Shown here piece by piece: positions 10,069 to 20,731 of a stretch of 64,000 nt of DNA. The DNA comes from Stagonosporopsis chrysanthemi. Lineage: Eukaryota; Ascomycota; Dothideomycetes; Pleosporales; Didymellaceae. The stretch covers positions 124,001 to 188,000 of the forward strand of contig JAFISE010000018.1 of NCBI GenBank assembly GCA_022560025.1, in the 5' to 3' direction. Each line of letters starts with the position of its first letter. Position 1 is the stretch's first letter. Below the pieces are notes generated by a model that did not search any database, was not told where the DNA came from, and saw nothing but the letters and a program-made list of their open reading frames with translations. A program made the position numbers and the translations under genes.

Positions 10069-11960
10069 TCAACGTCGGACCCGAATACGGTGGAATGTTT
10101 CGATGAAATCCCTCGCATCTACGACGATAGTCAGCAGAAGCCATGTAGTGCGTAGGAAATTCAACATACCTTCGGACGCAGAGAAAGTCAGCTGATACCT
10201 CCCGCTGGGTCCCTTTGGCACCTTGTAGCCCTCGCAGAACACATACGGACGCAGCTGCCTGAAGACAACGGTAGTGGACCCTACCTTCTTCATCCAACTC
10301 CGATCTCCAACATGCTGCGTGACAAAGGCTGTCCAGATGGGCACCGCCTTCAGTGGGCCGCGTCGCGGTGTCACTTCCAGGCGGACGACGCCAGAGTCTG
10401 TGTCGCGATGCACACGAAGGTGGTGGAGGAACGAATTGTCCGAGACCTCACTGTTATCTGAATCAGCCCAGGCCCTTGAATCGTATTCGTGTTGGATGGT
10501 TTACCTGCTGAATTCGATCCTTTCTTTATACTCTGGGTCAAAGAGATCCTCAAGACCATCAGCCATGCGGGTCTGATCTTGATGCTTCATGGCGACGGCG
10601 GTGTTGTAGAACAGTACCAGCCCTGACATGTATTAGCACCACCCACAGAATGTCAGGTTGCAACGTACGTTCATACAGGGGAAACCGTAGACGAGCCCAG
10701 AGATCAAGCCCTCCATCCTTCCGATTGACCCGGCAGAGCTGCAGGCAAGAATCTTTCCGAATGATCTTGAGTCCCGTCAATGGGAAACAGTACCGTCTTT
10801 TTGTGCCATCCGCGTCCATGGTGAGGAACAGGATGCGGGCTCGCAGATCGTCGAGTCTGCAATACAAGCGCAGCCATACGTTAGTCGCCTCGAGCGGCAG
10901 CTCAAGAACCTTCTCAAACCTGTCATCGCCCAACATTCCAATGACCCGTGGCTCGTCCCGGCCGAGACATTCAGTCGGTTCGCCCAGTGTTTGGAACGGG
11001 GTCGACGTGTGCCGTCCGTCATATATCCGCATGGCCCAGTGCGCGACGGGGCCTCCGGAATCCGTAGAGTGAGACGACAGGCCTTGGGAGGAAGCGGACG
11101 AGAACGTGGGCGAGGTGGGCACAGAGGGTACCGCCGGTGGTACGAAGAACGGAACCTCGCCCATGCCGCCGTACATATGTGGACTTGGATTAGCTGGAGG
11201 TACGTAAATTGGAATATCCCCTATGCCACCGTATATCTGAGACGTGGGTCGAGAAGGACGGGAGGCCGGAGGCGGGGCAGGAATATGGCTGTACGCTGGG
11301 TACGACGAGAAGCTCTGTATGTGCGGTCGCGCAGTGCGAGGCGGCTTCGGCCCAGGTGTCTTGGAGGGTCCATGAGTGGGTAATGACATTTTATTGAAGT
11401 ACGACTCAAGCGGTTCCTGCTGCTTCAGTAGTTTCTTCAGGCGGAGTTCGATTCTGTCGATTTCCTCCCCAGGGTCAACACTGTCCACCGTTAGCCATAC
11501 TCGTATCTGCAGTGTACAAGACTCACCCTCGCAGCTCATCAAACATCCCCTGCAGATACGTGCGGTAGCTCTCCAACCGTACCGGTAGGGACATTCCCTG
11601 AGCCTTGAAGTCGGAAAGCGCATCCTCCCACATATCAGCATACTGCGGGGTGCCTGGGAACGCCCCAGGCAATCGACCCTTCCTCTTGGTCTTCTTGAAT
11701 ATGTCTTGCACTTCATCGAGCGTGTAACCAAGACTCGGCAGACAGATCTCCAGATCCTTCATGATCCGGGCTGAAGCCCTTCCATAGCGGGCCGGGTCGA
11801 GCGCTTTATGCAGTGTCTGCAAGGCATTCGATATGCCGTACAGCTCGGCAATATCGCCAGTGATATCTATCTTGTACTGAGGGATCTCGCTGACGAAGAG
11901 GGCCAGATTCGTTGCTGTGTCCTCGGCTTCTTTGCTGTAGTCCAGCAGCCGCCAGTCCAT
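10069..11960 (-). CDS. uncharacterised 564-aa protein with proline-rich centre
   Basis: I do not recognise the family. Five exons (11960-11527, 11480-10669, 10622-10505, 10450-10170, 10118-10069) sum to 564 residues with correct phases. The last intron is 51 nt and open in frame, so a retained form adding 17 residues is possible. Residues 1-160 look helical (IAELYGISNALQTLHKALD; ICLPSLGYTLDEVQDIFKK). A Pro/Ser/Tyr-rich linker with two YGG(I/M)G(D/E)(I/V)P repeats covers about 190-290. The C-terminal 270 residues are a globular mix of strands with VWLRLYCRLDDLRARILFLTMD and YCFPLTGLKIIRKDSCLQLCR, which reminds me of a PH-like or C2-like fold. The layout (helical N-terminus, linker, beta-rich end) is typical of fungal signalling or HET-associated hypothetical proteins, but that is only a guess. 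No signal peptide or membrane segment is seen. Confidence 0.8.
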
Positions 11961-13066
11961 GCTGGCAGGGCGATCGCGTGACGGGGGATCTTGGGCCGAA
12001 AAGAAGCGTCGCTAGCGGCACAAGGGCTGGAGACCAGCAGAGCAAGTGGGAGAAGAAATGTGAATGAGGCGACAAGGCTGAGCAAAAAGTACTGATGTGC
12101 ACTGGCGTTGCGGGCCTTGATGAGGGCCGACCGGTCTTTGACGTGTTCAGGTATGCAGCAACGGCTGCAGGCCGCGAAGGAAGCCAATCGTTAACGCCGA
12201 AGCTTGTTACCTGCAGCTGTCTCTTCTCTTTCTTTCTCGAACTGCCCCTCAATAGTGTTCGGCCCCCCCCCCCCAAAGCTTGAGCGCGATTGTTCCGCTT
12301 TGCAGGACCCAGGACGTCTTGCGGTGAGGACGTAGGCAAGGAGTCGAGGTGTGTCTACGGCGCGGGTAACCTAGGACCGCCAGCGGCTCTTGTCATGTGC
12401 CATGCACCACCTAGCTATTGCGTGCATTCAAATTTCAATCGGTGCGACGAGCTCCAGGCTACGCGAGAGCTGCAACCGATGACATCGTCGTGCGGATGCG
12501 CGTTGCCAATGTTTTTAGACGCCGCATGGGGCCTTTCTGCCTGGCCGTGCTCCACAGTCGGTCAATCTAGTCCTGCAGTGTCAGCAGCATCAGGTCGGTG
12601 TCCTTGATCGAGAGCTGCGCGGCGGCCGCGGCCAAGGGACATTGTAGTGTCTGGTGTCCAGACGCACGACGTGGACAGCTGTCAACCGGTCGTGGGGTGC
12701 CATGTTAGAGTCTGGGTCCTGCACGAGCTAGGCAGCAGCTGCCGCGTTCTACATGGCTCAACTACAGCACCGACGAGGCGTATGGGACGTATGTGCAAGC
12801 AGATACCTGGACGACTGGAGGAAGTCATCCGTTCGAGTCGACTGTACGCGCTGTATATATATGCAGTCGCTAGAGACAAGGCTAAGCCTCACTCTCCCTG
12901 CGCCACAGTGCCGTTATGCCGGTTCCAGGACGTCCAACCACCCTCGACATCACACACAAGGCAACGATTCCAGGTCTCGAGAAAGAAGAAGATCTATTGG
13001 ATATGTCTCATCGAAGGCTGTGTGGGGGCCAGAGGCATGCGCTCCTCACGTGGCGATGCGTCTCGT
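11961..13066. other. gene-free 1.1 kb stretch
   Basis: This lies upstream of the 564-aa gene and downstream of RIB5. Open frames up to about 180 codons exist but show neither motif nor plausible exon structure. A run of ten C sits at 12265-12274. I see nothing else. Confidence 0.55.
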
Positions 13067-13882
13067 CTATTTGCCCAGCGCCTTGAGGCGCTCGTCGACA
13101 AGCTTCGCAACCATCTTCTCCAAGATGGCAAACTCACCCTTGGCGCCGTCCTCGAAGTAGCCCGCGACGCTCTTCTCGACGTACTTGCCGACCTGGTCGA
13201 CCTCGACGTTGACGTCCTCGCCCGCCTTCTTGCTTGCCGTGACGACCTTCTCCTGCGTGTACGCAATCAGCATGACCTCCCAGAAGCCGTCCGGGCCGTC
13301 CTCGACGCGCGTGACCGTCAGGCTCGCGCCGTCGATTGTCACGTAGCCCTTCTCGACTATGTAGCGCAGCACCGCGGGGTCGCGCGGCTTGAAGCGGAAC
13401 GTGAGGGCGTTGCCGTCGGGCGTGACCGACTCGATGGCCGCCGTGGTGTCGACGTGGCCCTGGACAAAGTGGCCGCCCATGCGCGTGTGTGCCGAGACGG
13501 CGCGCTCGAGGTTGACCTTGGAGCCCTGTGTGAGCGCGCCCAGGTTGGTGCGGCGCAGCGTCTCGGGCGCGCAGCCGATCTTGAACGACGTCGCGTCGAA
13601 CTCAGTGACGGTCAAGCATGTTCCTGCGTCGCATCAGCGGCTGCGCGCGGGCCGGGGAGAGAGGCGGTGGTACCGTTGACGCTGATGCTGTCGCCGAGGT
13701 GGCAGTCTCCCAGGATGTCTGCGCAGTCGGAAATGGTCAGTGACGTGCCGCCGCCGCCGGACGCCGTCTGGTCGAGCTGCTCGAGCGCAGCGACCGCTAG
13801 CCATGATCAGCTCAGCCGCGCAGCAGGAGCGGCGCAGGGGCGCGGGCTTACTGCCAATGGTCTCAACGAGGCCGGTAAACAT
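13067..13882 (-). CDS. RIB5: riboflavin synthase
   Basis: Three exons (13882-13852, 13796-13674, 13623-13067) give 236 residues, normal for a fungal riboflavin synthase alpha chain. The N-terminus MFTGLVETIG is the hallmark of the family. The protein consists of two lumazine-binding repeats, about residues 1-100 and 101-205. The first ends with GDSISVNGTCLTVTEFD and the second with YVTIDGASLTVTRVED, with the linker AHTRMGGHFVQGHVDTTA between them. It joins two molecules of 6,7-dimethyl-8-ribityllumazine to give riboflavin and a pyrimidine, the last step of vitamin B2 synthesis, in the cytosol as a homotrimer. The product feeds FAD to flavoenzymes such as SIDA in this window, although the genes are not linked as a cluster. 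The divergent CoA-transferase gene starts only about 190 bases away. Confidence 0.96.
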
Positions 13883-14073
13883 GGTCGTGGTGGGGGTTCG
13901 CGATTGGAGAGGGAGAGGCGTGGCGGGGTGCGCCTGGGCTGCACACGAGCCTCGGGCCCGGACCTGAGCTCGGTATTGTGTGGGGAGCCTGGCGTGGCTG
14001 CACGCTGTCTTGAGACCGCCCGTGGCAGGCACACACACCATTTGGGTTTATATACAATTAGCTGTTGCTCGCC

Positions 14074-14378
14074 ATGTCTGGGCTTGTTCCTCGCGGCGCA
14101 AGGCCATTGCTGGCATGCTCGTTCCACAAGACAGCTTCGCGTAGAACCATGAATTGGTCGCGGAGGAAGCTCGCAACAGCCGCGGCCGCGGCCGCTGGTG
14201 GAGATGCAGCCAACCTGCCGCTGGCTGGCATCAAGGTGCTCGACATGACCAGAGTGCTGGCTGGAGTATGCTGAGACGACTGAAACTCTGCAATTGAAGC
14301 ATTACTGACTGTGTCTATAGCCATACTGCACACAAATCCTTGGAGACCTTGGGTACGTCACTATCAACGACACATACC

Positions 14379-14410
<32 letters not shown>

Positions 14411-15562
14411 CCAAATTAACACAAACACAGCGCAGATGTAATCAAAATCGAACACCCAACCCGAGGAGACGACACCCGCGCCTGGGGGCCCCCCTACGCC
14501 CAATACACCAACGGCGACCCCGGGCCCGGCGAAAGCGCCTACTACCTAGGCGTAAACCGCAACAAGCGGTCCATCGGGCTCTCGTTCCAGCACCCAGCGG
14601 GCGTTGAAATCCTGCACCGCCTCGTACAAGAATGCGACGTGCTGGTGGAAAACTACCTACCGGGTTCGCTGGCCAAATACGCCCTGGACTACGCCACCGT
14701 CTCGCAACTCAACCCGCGCCTCATCTACGCCTCCATCACCGGCTACGGCCAGACAGGGCCCTACCGCGACCGCGCCGGCTACGACGTCATGGTCGAGGCC
14801 GAAATGGGACTCATGCACATCACGGGGTCGCGCGACGGGCCGCCCGTCAAGGTCGGCGTCGCCGTCACAGACCTCACCACGGGGCTGTACACGTCGAATT
14901 CGGTGCTTGCGGCGCTGCTGGGGCGCGCGCGCACGGGCCGCGGCCAGCACATTGACGTCGCGCTGAGCGACTGCCAGGTCGCGACGCTGGCCAACATTGC
15001 GTCGTCGTGTCTGGTGAGCGGCGACAAGGATACCGGCCGCTGGGGCACCGCGCACCCGAGCATCGTGCCGTACAAGGCGTTCAAGACGGCCGACGGGGAT
15101 ATCCTGCTCGGCGGCGGGAACGACCGGTTGTACGGGGTGCTGTGCACGAAGCTGGGGCGGCCCGAGTGGATCACGGACGAGCGGTTTGTGACCAACGCGG
15201 TGCGGGTCAAGCATCGGGAGACGCTGGAGGAGCTGATTGAGAGCGAGACGCGGCAGAAGAGTACGCAGGAGTGGCTGGATGTCTTGGAGGGCTGTGGGAT
15301 GCCGTATGCGGCCATCAACGATGTGCAGGGCACGTTGCAGCACGAGCATGTGCTGGCGAGGGACATGGTCAAGGAGGTCGAGCATCCCGCGTGTGGGACC
15401 ATCAAGATGGTCAACACCCCGGTCAAGTGGAGTGATTCGAAGCCCGGGATTAGGATGCCGCCGCCGACTCTGGGACAGCATACTGATGAGATTCTGGGGG
15501 AGACACTGGGAATGAGCAAGGACGAGGTCGAGAGTCTGAGGAGTGAGGGTGTCATCGCATAG
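14074..15562 (+). CDS. class III CoA-transferase (CaiB/BaiF, SUGCT-like), mitochondrial
   Basis: Three exons (14074-14265, 14321-14352, 14431-15562) give 451 residues. The first 45 residues are rich in Arg, Ser and Ala with almost no acids, which suggests a mitochondrial targeting peptide. The rest is a CoA-transferase family III domain: LAGIKVLDMTRVLAGPYCTQILGDLGADVIKIEHP at the start, then NRNKRSIGLSF, and the family's catalytic aspartate in AGYDVMVEAEMG (Asp193). Closest in character is succinate-hydroxymethylglutarate CoA-transferase (human SUGCT/C7orf10), which moves CoA from succinyl-CoA to dicarboxylic acids such as glutarate. The exact substrate is inferred. The second intron carries a CAA trinucleotide repeat. 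The gene is divergent from RIB5 and convergent with the PHD-finger gene. Confidence 0.92.
14379..14411. repeat. CAA trinucleotide repeat inside intron
   Basis: About ten CAA units lie in the second intron of the CoA-transferase gene, between the donor at 14353 and the acceptor ending at 14430. The tract is intronic and does not alter the protein. Confidence 0.85.
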
Positions 15563-15792
15563 AAGCGAGGTTTGTCGTGTTTCTATCCATGTAGTCCTGG
15601 CTGTTGAGCAATTATAAGCATATAAGCTCAGTCGGCGAGCTCTTCCAGTTCATCCGTGTCCATGTCGCTCAGCTCCTTACGCTCGTCTATCAGGGTGTTC
15701 TGCGAGTCCCTTCTGTCGTCGAACAAGACCCTTTTGACCCTCTTCTGACCTTCGTACTTCTTATCCATCTCCCCCTCCTGCACAACAGCCGC

Positions 15793-17343
15793 CTAGGCCT
15801 TGTTTTCCAGCGTGCCATCAGCCCCTAGCCCGGTACCGTCACCCTTCCATCCGTGGCTGAACACCTCGAAGTTGTCATCCACGAGCCACTGCAGATCCTC
15901 GCTCTCGGGTCTCAGCGTTCTTGCTAAGCCCTGGCCTGCTTTTGGATAGTGCGCCGGTGGATCCGTGTCGTACCCGTCGTCCTCCTCGTACCGATTGCCG
16001 GCCATGTCTAGCGTCACCCTTGGTTGAGCACGCATGCCCATTTCTCGCAAGACCTGTGCTTCGGAAGAGGATGTGGTTGTGTTCGGCGTTTGAGCGAGAG
16101 GAGTCGAGACCGAGGCGGTGGGCTGTAATGCGGCAGCGCTGGCTGGAGGCTGTGGCTGCGAGGCAGTTGTCGATGAATCCGGAAGGAGATCGGCGACGTT
16201 GGGTGGGAAGATGGGAAGTTCTGGATGTCGTATGGCAGCATGAAGGAGGAGGGAGACAAGTTGAGGTTGTGCGAGGGTGGAGAGGTACGAGCGTTTCTAC
16301 AGGTGTCAGTGTGAAGGCACAGTCTCGAGCTGACCGGACCTACCTCATCTATTGACAGATTGTCCCCCGCAACGAGGTTCTCTGTCCCCTGTACCGCGCT
16401 CTCCTTCGACCGCGCGCAAGGCCCACAGAGCCATTCCTTCTCCAGTACTGTGACTACCTCATTGCTGATGGGTGGATTGTGACAGTACTGGTGATACGCC
16501 GTACTACATGAATCGCAGAATACTATTCTGTTCTGTGACGGATCTGTATCTCGCTGGCACGTCTTGCATTTTGCGGCAAGCATGGTCTTGGTCGACTTTC
16601 TCCGCTTGATGCCGGGTGTTGGCTCCGGTATTACTGGAACGAACGCGACGGGTTTGTTGACGCTGCGCCCTGATTTGGTCCGCGTAGGCTGTGGTGTGTA
16701 CGATTCTGAGACATCCGAATTGTCGTCGTCGTCGTCGTCGTCATTCTGTTTACGGTCAGACAGGGCTCTACAAGCGGTTGGTCAACCTCACGTCGCTCTC
16801 CTCTTCTGCGCTGTCTGAGCGCTTTCTCTTCCCTCTGCGACCTCCCCTACCACCTCGCCCCCGGACCCGCCCTCGACCTCTCCCGTTTGCTGATCCACGG
16901 CTTGATGTCGGTGTTGCTCTCACGGGTGTCGCTCCCACTTCCGTCTTCAATGGAGTCCCGGCTTTGCCTCCTCTGGTCTTCTTACCCCCTGTCGGAACTG
17001 GCGGCGGTGTCGACAGCTTATCGCTCGTAGCATAGCTCTGCATGATCTCCGCCTTCTTCGCTTCAAATGCAGCTGAACTTGAAGTGTGACCTGACTTGCC
17101 TTGCTGCAATCTTTCCAAGATGGCGGCTGTTGAGGCTGAGAACTGAGGAAAGCTGGACCCGGGTCCAGCATTGCCGTTTACTGGAAAGCTGTTCATTTGT
17201 GCCGACCATGCGGGAGCATTGGAAGTAAGCGCGTTTGGTTGTTGCGGCGTTGCGGAAGTGGTGGTGTTAGCCGATGCACTTGTCGACTGTGACGCGTGAT
17301 TGACACCGAGCGCATGCTGCTTTGAAGGGCTCGGAGGGTCCAT
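15793..17343 (-). CDS. PHD-finger protein
   Basis: Three exons (17343-16792, 16745-16344, 16296-15793) give 485 residues. The start is the first ATG in frame (MDPPSPSK). Residues 1-130 are low complexity (Ser, Thr, Ala, Asn, Gln). Residues about 150-180 are Arg/Gly-rich (RGRGRVRGRGGRGGRRGKRKR), resembling an AT-hook-like nuclear signal. A poly-Asp run follows at 186-191. A PHD finger lies at about 235-285: CKTCQRD, FCDSCSTAYHQYCH and WLCGPC supply the Cys4-His-Cys3 zinc ligands. The C-terminal 165 residues are Pro/Ser/Thr-rich and end in a conserved-looking part (NRYEEDDGYDTDPPAHYPK, WLVDDNFEVFSHGWKG). PHD fingers of this type usually read methylated or unmodified histone H3 tails, so a chromatin role is likely. 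The partner complex cannot be named from sequence. Confidence 0.88.
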
Positions 17344-17705
17344 ATCTTCGATCCTGTATCCGCGGCTGCTATTCAATTGATATCAATGGTTTATTCCGCT
17401 CGAAATGAGCGTCGTGTAACAGCAATGGCCGGCGCATAGTCGTGGACTTGAGCGCGCCTCGAAGGACGCACGGACTGCGGCGATCATTGGAAAGAGCCGC
17501 GGCGATGGCGGACCACTCTCAGCCTTACATCTCAACTGCACTTGAAATCTTCTTCAGAAACAAGGACTCCATTGAAAATGCTGCACTTCCGAGCGGGGTA
17601 TATGAGCTAGTGCAAATGAACGCCGTCCAGGGCGAAAATGCCAGGACTATATCAAGGAAATGCTGGCTAACGCCCCCAACCCACGTCTTCCATTTCCATC
17701 AACGC
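17344..17705. other. spacer between PHD gene start and BRF1 stop
   Basis: About 360 bases hold the PHD gene promoter and the BRF1 3' end. On the plus strand a short frame from the ATG at 17505 reads MADHSQPYISTALEIFF and looks mildly protein-like for about 55 codons, but it then runs antisense into BRF1. It is not called as a gene. Confidence 0.45.
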
Positions 17706-19883
17706 TCAATAATCGTCGTAATTGTCATCACCGAATCCTTCATCCTCGTCGTCCCTGTACTGGGCGGGATCGTCAAACTCCTCTTCTTCCTGTTCCTCCT
17801 CCTCGTACTCTTCCTCGTCCTCCTCTGGAACCTCAACAGGCGCAGGTTTAGGTGTGGCTGCAGTCTGACTCGGTGCCGGACTGGCACCCAGCCCGCTGCC
17901 TGATGGTGTGCTTGCAGCGTCCGCATTGCCGCCGGGGAATAGTTCCTTGAGCCTGTCGTAGTTGATATGGTTACTGAAACCCTTGGCGCGCTTCTTCAGC
18001 ATCTTGTGCGCTGCATCTGCCGCACTAGCCGCGGGCTGACCTTCAAGCACACTGCCATCTCCCATCTGATGGTGTTTGCGCTTCTGCTTTGGTTTCTTTG
18101 GCTTGTCCAAAGCAGCCTCCAATTCAGCTGCCAACAGCTTAGCTTGTTGTTCGCGCAGCCAGTCTTCGTTCTGCGTAAGCCAGACGCGCTCTTTCAGACG
18201 AACTTCGGCCGGGTTGAGGATGCAATTTGCAACATCTGGATCATCCTCAAACTCTTCTTCGCCAATATCGGGCAAGATGCTCACGTTGCGGTTTGGTGTG
18301 AGAGTGTCGGCAAGCTCCTTTGCGGTGTGGCCGGTACGCCTAAGGACTTCATGGTTGTCATTGTCTGCAAACTCCGTGAAGATCTTTTCCCATTCCTGAA
18401 CCTCTTGGTTGATTTCCTTCTCGATTTCCTGCTCAATATCAAGATCCTCCTCAGAGACGTGGATGGGTTCGCGTTTCTTGGGCGGGCGGCCACGCTTCTT
18501 GGGCAGGACGAAATTGTCGTCGAGAGGATCGTCGCCATTTGCCTCCGCGAAGGTAGTGCCAATTGCATCCACAAGGCCGTCCTCATTGCCCTCATTCAGA
18601 GCTTCGACATCCAGCACATCTTGGGATAGTTGCTGTGTCGGGTCGGGAGTTGCTAGTTGGGCTGGGGCATCTTGAGATGCTTCATCGTTAGTCTTTTGTC
18701 TCTTGCTAGCCCTTGCAGGCGCGCTGCTGGGGCCGGCCTCGGTCTCCATGTCCTCCAGTTCCTCCGCAGTGATCCCTTCGGCCTGGGACGCCAGCCTCTC
18801 CTTCCTCTTTGCTTTATTCTCTTCTCGCTCTTCTCGTCTCCAGATGGAAGGGGGCAAGGTCTGGACTTTCATTCTGTGACCGAATTCGCGAAATTGGCTT
18901 ACGGTCAAGGCTGAACTGGGTGTTCTCTTGTACTCGTAGAGGCGCTGGTTCACTGTAGAATCGGCGACCTTGACAACATACACAACCTCTCGTACAGAAC
19001 GGCGGAAGTTGTTCATGCGGGCGGCAAGAATGATACAGGCACCGCACAGTCCCGCAGGCTGTCGACCCTGTATCATCCAATCGCGGCTCATACGCTTGAG
19101 CAGCTTGCAAGCGTCGTCGGCAACCTTGTGCGAGGCTTCGTCAAATTCGAGCTTACGGCAGTACTTCAGCATGAGCGGCTCGATCTCTTGCACCGCCTTG
19201 TTGCCCACGAGCTGCGCAGGGTCCTCTTCCCGTAGTTTCTTCAGGAACTGCTTGTATGTGTCTCCCAACTGCCAGACGTTGACTTGCACTTTCTCGGCCA
19301 GATCCATTAGCATAAGCGTGTTCTCCGGCTGTCTCCGCGCTGCCATGTACAGAGCGACAGCCGCGACGTTGCGGATGCGGCGACCTTGGACGAAATTGTG
19401 GGCTGAAGCGAGCTTGTACCATCCAATAGCCTGGTCCTCGACTGCCTGCCGAATCTTGAGGGCATGTGCGAGCTTCTGGATCTCGCTCCTCCCGTTCATC
19501 TCGGCTTGCTCTCGACTTCCCATGCCCCCTAGCCCGCGCATAGTTCCACCCATGGAATTTGCGTGTCGCTGGTTCTCTCCAATGAAGCCACCCTCGACTA
19601 TCGCCGCGCCACCGGCTGTTTCACCAAACGTGATTTCGGCGACAATGTGGCTCTCTTCGATGACCTGACCGCAGTTGTAGCAGATCGATCCGCCCTCGTC
19701 GGCGTCGCTGACATTCGGGTCGTCGCAGCATTTTGGTCGCTCAGGCTTCGAGGCGCGCACCGGCGCCGGTTGTGCTTTGCGTTTTGTCTCTGCAGACTGG
19801 TAGATGTACCCGGTGCCCGCTGCTTTCGAGGGGTTGATCGAGCCGAGACGCGGCGCCTTGGGCCGCGCAATAGCAGCCGGCAT
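17706..19883 (-). CDS. BRF1: TFIIIB subunit Brf1 (TFIIB-related factor)
   Basis: A single uninterrupted exon codes for 725 residues, starting at the ATG at 19883 (MPAAIARPK). In order: an N-terminal zinc-ribbon region (residues about 50-75, with C52, C53 and ICYNCG at C68/C71), two cyclin-fold repeats typical of TFIIB proteins (about 130-215, with IRNVAAVALYMAAR, and about 230-325, with PAGLCGACIILAARMNNFRRS), a charged linker with an AT-hook-like KKRGRPPKKR, and the C-terminal Brf1 TBP-binding block (about residues 540-590, DPDVANCILNPAEV). The tail is very acidic. Brf1 recruits TBP and RNA polymerase III to tRNA and 5S rRNA genes. The first zinc-ligand pair looks unusual: two adjacent cysteines in place of a spaced pair. 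Confidence 0.95.
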   Translation of the reverse strand: MPAAIARPKAPRLGSINPSKAAGTGYIYQSAETKRKAQPAPVRASKPERPKCCDDPNVSDADEGGSICYNCGQVIEESHIVAEITFGETAGGAAIVEGGFIGENQRHANSMGGTMRGLGGMGSREQAEMNGRSEIQKLAHALKIRQAVEDQAIGWYKLASAHNFVQGRRIRNVAAVALYMAARRQPENTLMLMDLAEKVQVNVWQLGDTYKQFLKKLREEDPAQLVGNKAVQEIEPLMLKYCRKLEFDEASHKVADDACKLLKRMSRDWMIQGRQPAGLCGACIILAARMNNFRRSVREVVYVVKVADSTVNQRLYEYKRTPSSALTVSQFREFGHRMKVQTLPPSIWRREEREENKAKRKERLASQAEGITAEELEDMETEAGPSSAPARASKRQKTNDEASQDAPAQLATPDPTQQLSQDVLDVEALNEGNEDGLVDAIGTTFAEANGDDPLDDNFVLPKKRGRPPKKREPIHVSEEDLDIEQEIEKEINQEVQEWEKIFTEFADNDNHEVLRRTGHTAKELADTLTPNRNVSILPDIGEEEFEDDPDVANCILNPAEVRLKERVWLTQNEDWLREQQAKLLAAELEAALDKPKKPKQKRKHHQMGDGSVLEGQPAASAADAAHKMLKKRAKGFSNHINYDRLKELFPGGNADAASTPSGSGLGASPAPSQTAATPKPAPVEVPEEDEEEYEEEEQEEEEFDDPAQYRDDEDEGFGDDNYDDY

Positions 19884-20731
19884 GGTGTGTTGTGCGTGCG
19901 TGCGTGCCAAAACGGAAACGGAAATTTGCGGAGGGTCGTGTCAGGTCGGCGGAGGTTGGGGAAAGAGCGTCGACTCAAAAGATTATGCACAAACGAATGA
20001 TGGTTCGCCGTGAGAGAGATCCGACTCCAGTTGCGGGGCAGCGCCACTTTAGCGCGCCCCACCAGCCCTACACCTCGAGCTTTGAGCAGTTGCGTGCCGA
20101 CAGCTCGATCATCGATCTACGCAGTAATGATGTGGCAATGCAGGCCGAACTGATTTGGACGGTGTTGCGTCGTTTTGACCATGAGAATCATCGTCACGGA
20201 GATTTCGCACAGCTACAGATGACCACAGAAAAGATCATAATGCCGCATGTCACTACTGTGTACTGTACGTTGACTGAGAACTGGCGCATCCGCCGACCTA
20301 CTACAGGACAGGCGGGTTTCTGGCTGAGCATGCAGTCAACATCACGCCTCTCGCTGTCGTTGCCGCATCTCGCGGTGCAGCCAAGTGAGATGGCTGGCCT
20401 GCACGACGATAAAACTCGCTGGTCTCTCGAGGTGGTACCTGCAGCAAAACACCGCAAGCGTCCTGCGGCAGGGGAACTCGAGCCCTTCTTCCGGCTCGCT
20501 CGAGAGCCCGCGGGTGCCATGGGCGCTCCAAACTATTGGCTGGTCACAGCCAGATTCCAATCTTAGCACAGAGCGCCCTCCCCTTGCCTGGTTTCCCAGC
20601 CATCCGCCTAAAAGTACGTAGCTCGTCCGCTCCCCGCTCCCAGAGCTTGGGACGCGCAGCTCGCCCTTCGACTCGGCTTCATCTCACCACAACAACTCAC
20701 TTAACCTTAATTCCCCACACCATCACACATA
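19884..20731. other. divergent promoter between BRF1 and acidic-protein gene
   Basis: About 850 bases between two divergent start codons. A plus-strand open frame of 224 codons crosses most of it. Its composition is unlike a conserved protein, it contains no motif I know, and it starts inside the BRF1 leader, so I regard it as chance. No other feature is visible. Confidence 0.5.

Noticed and set aside
12647..14152. 501-codon plus-strand open frame across the RIB5 gene
   Set aside because: It is antisense to riboflavin synthase, whose exons on the minus strand explain the sequence; the plus-strand translation is Arg/Ala/Leu-rich with no motif.
19892..20566. 224-codon plus-strand frame in the BRF1 upstream region
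   Set aside because: No motif, odd composition, start inside the BRF1 leader, and no sensible splice structure. It is probably chance in GC-rich DNA.
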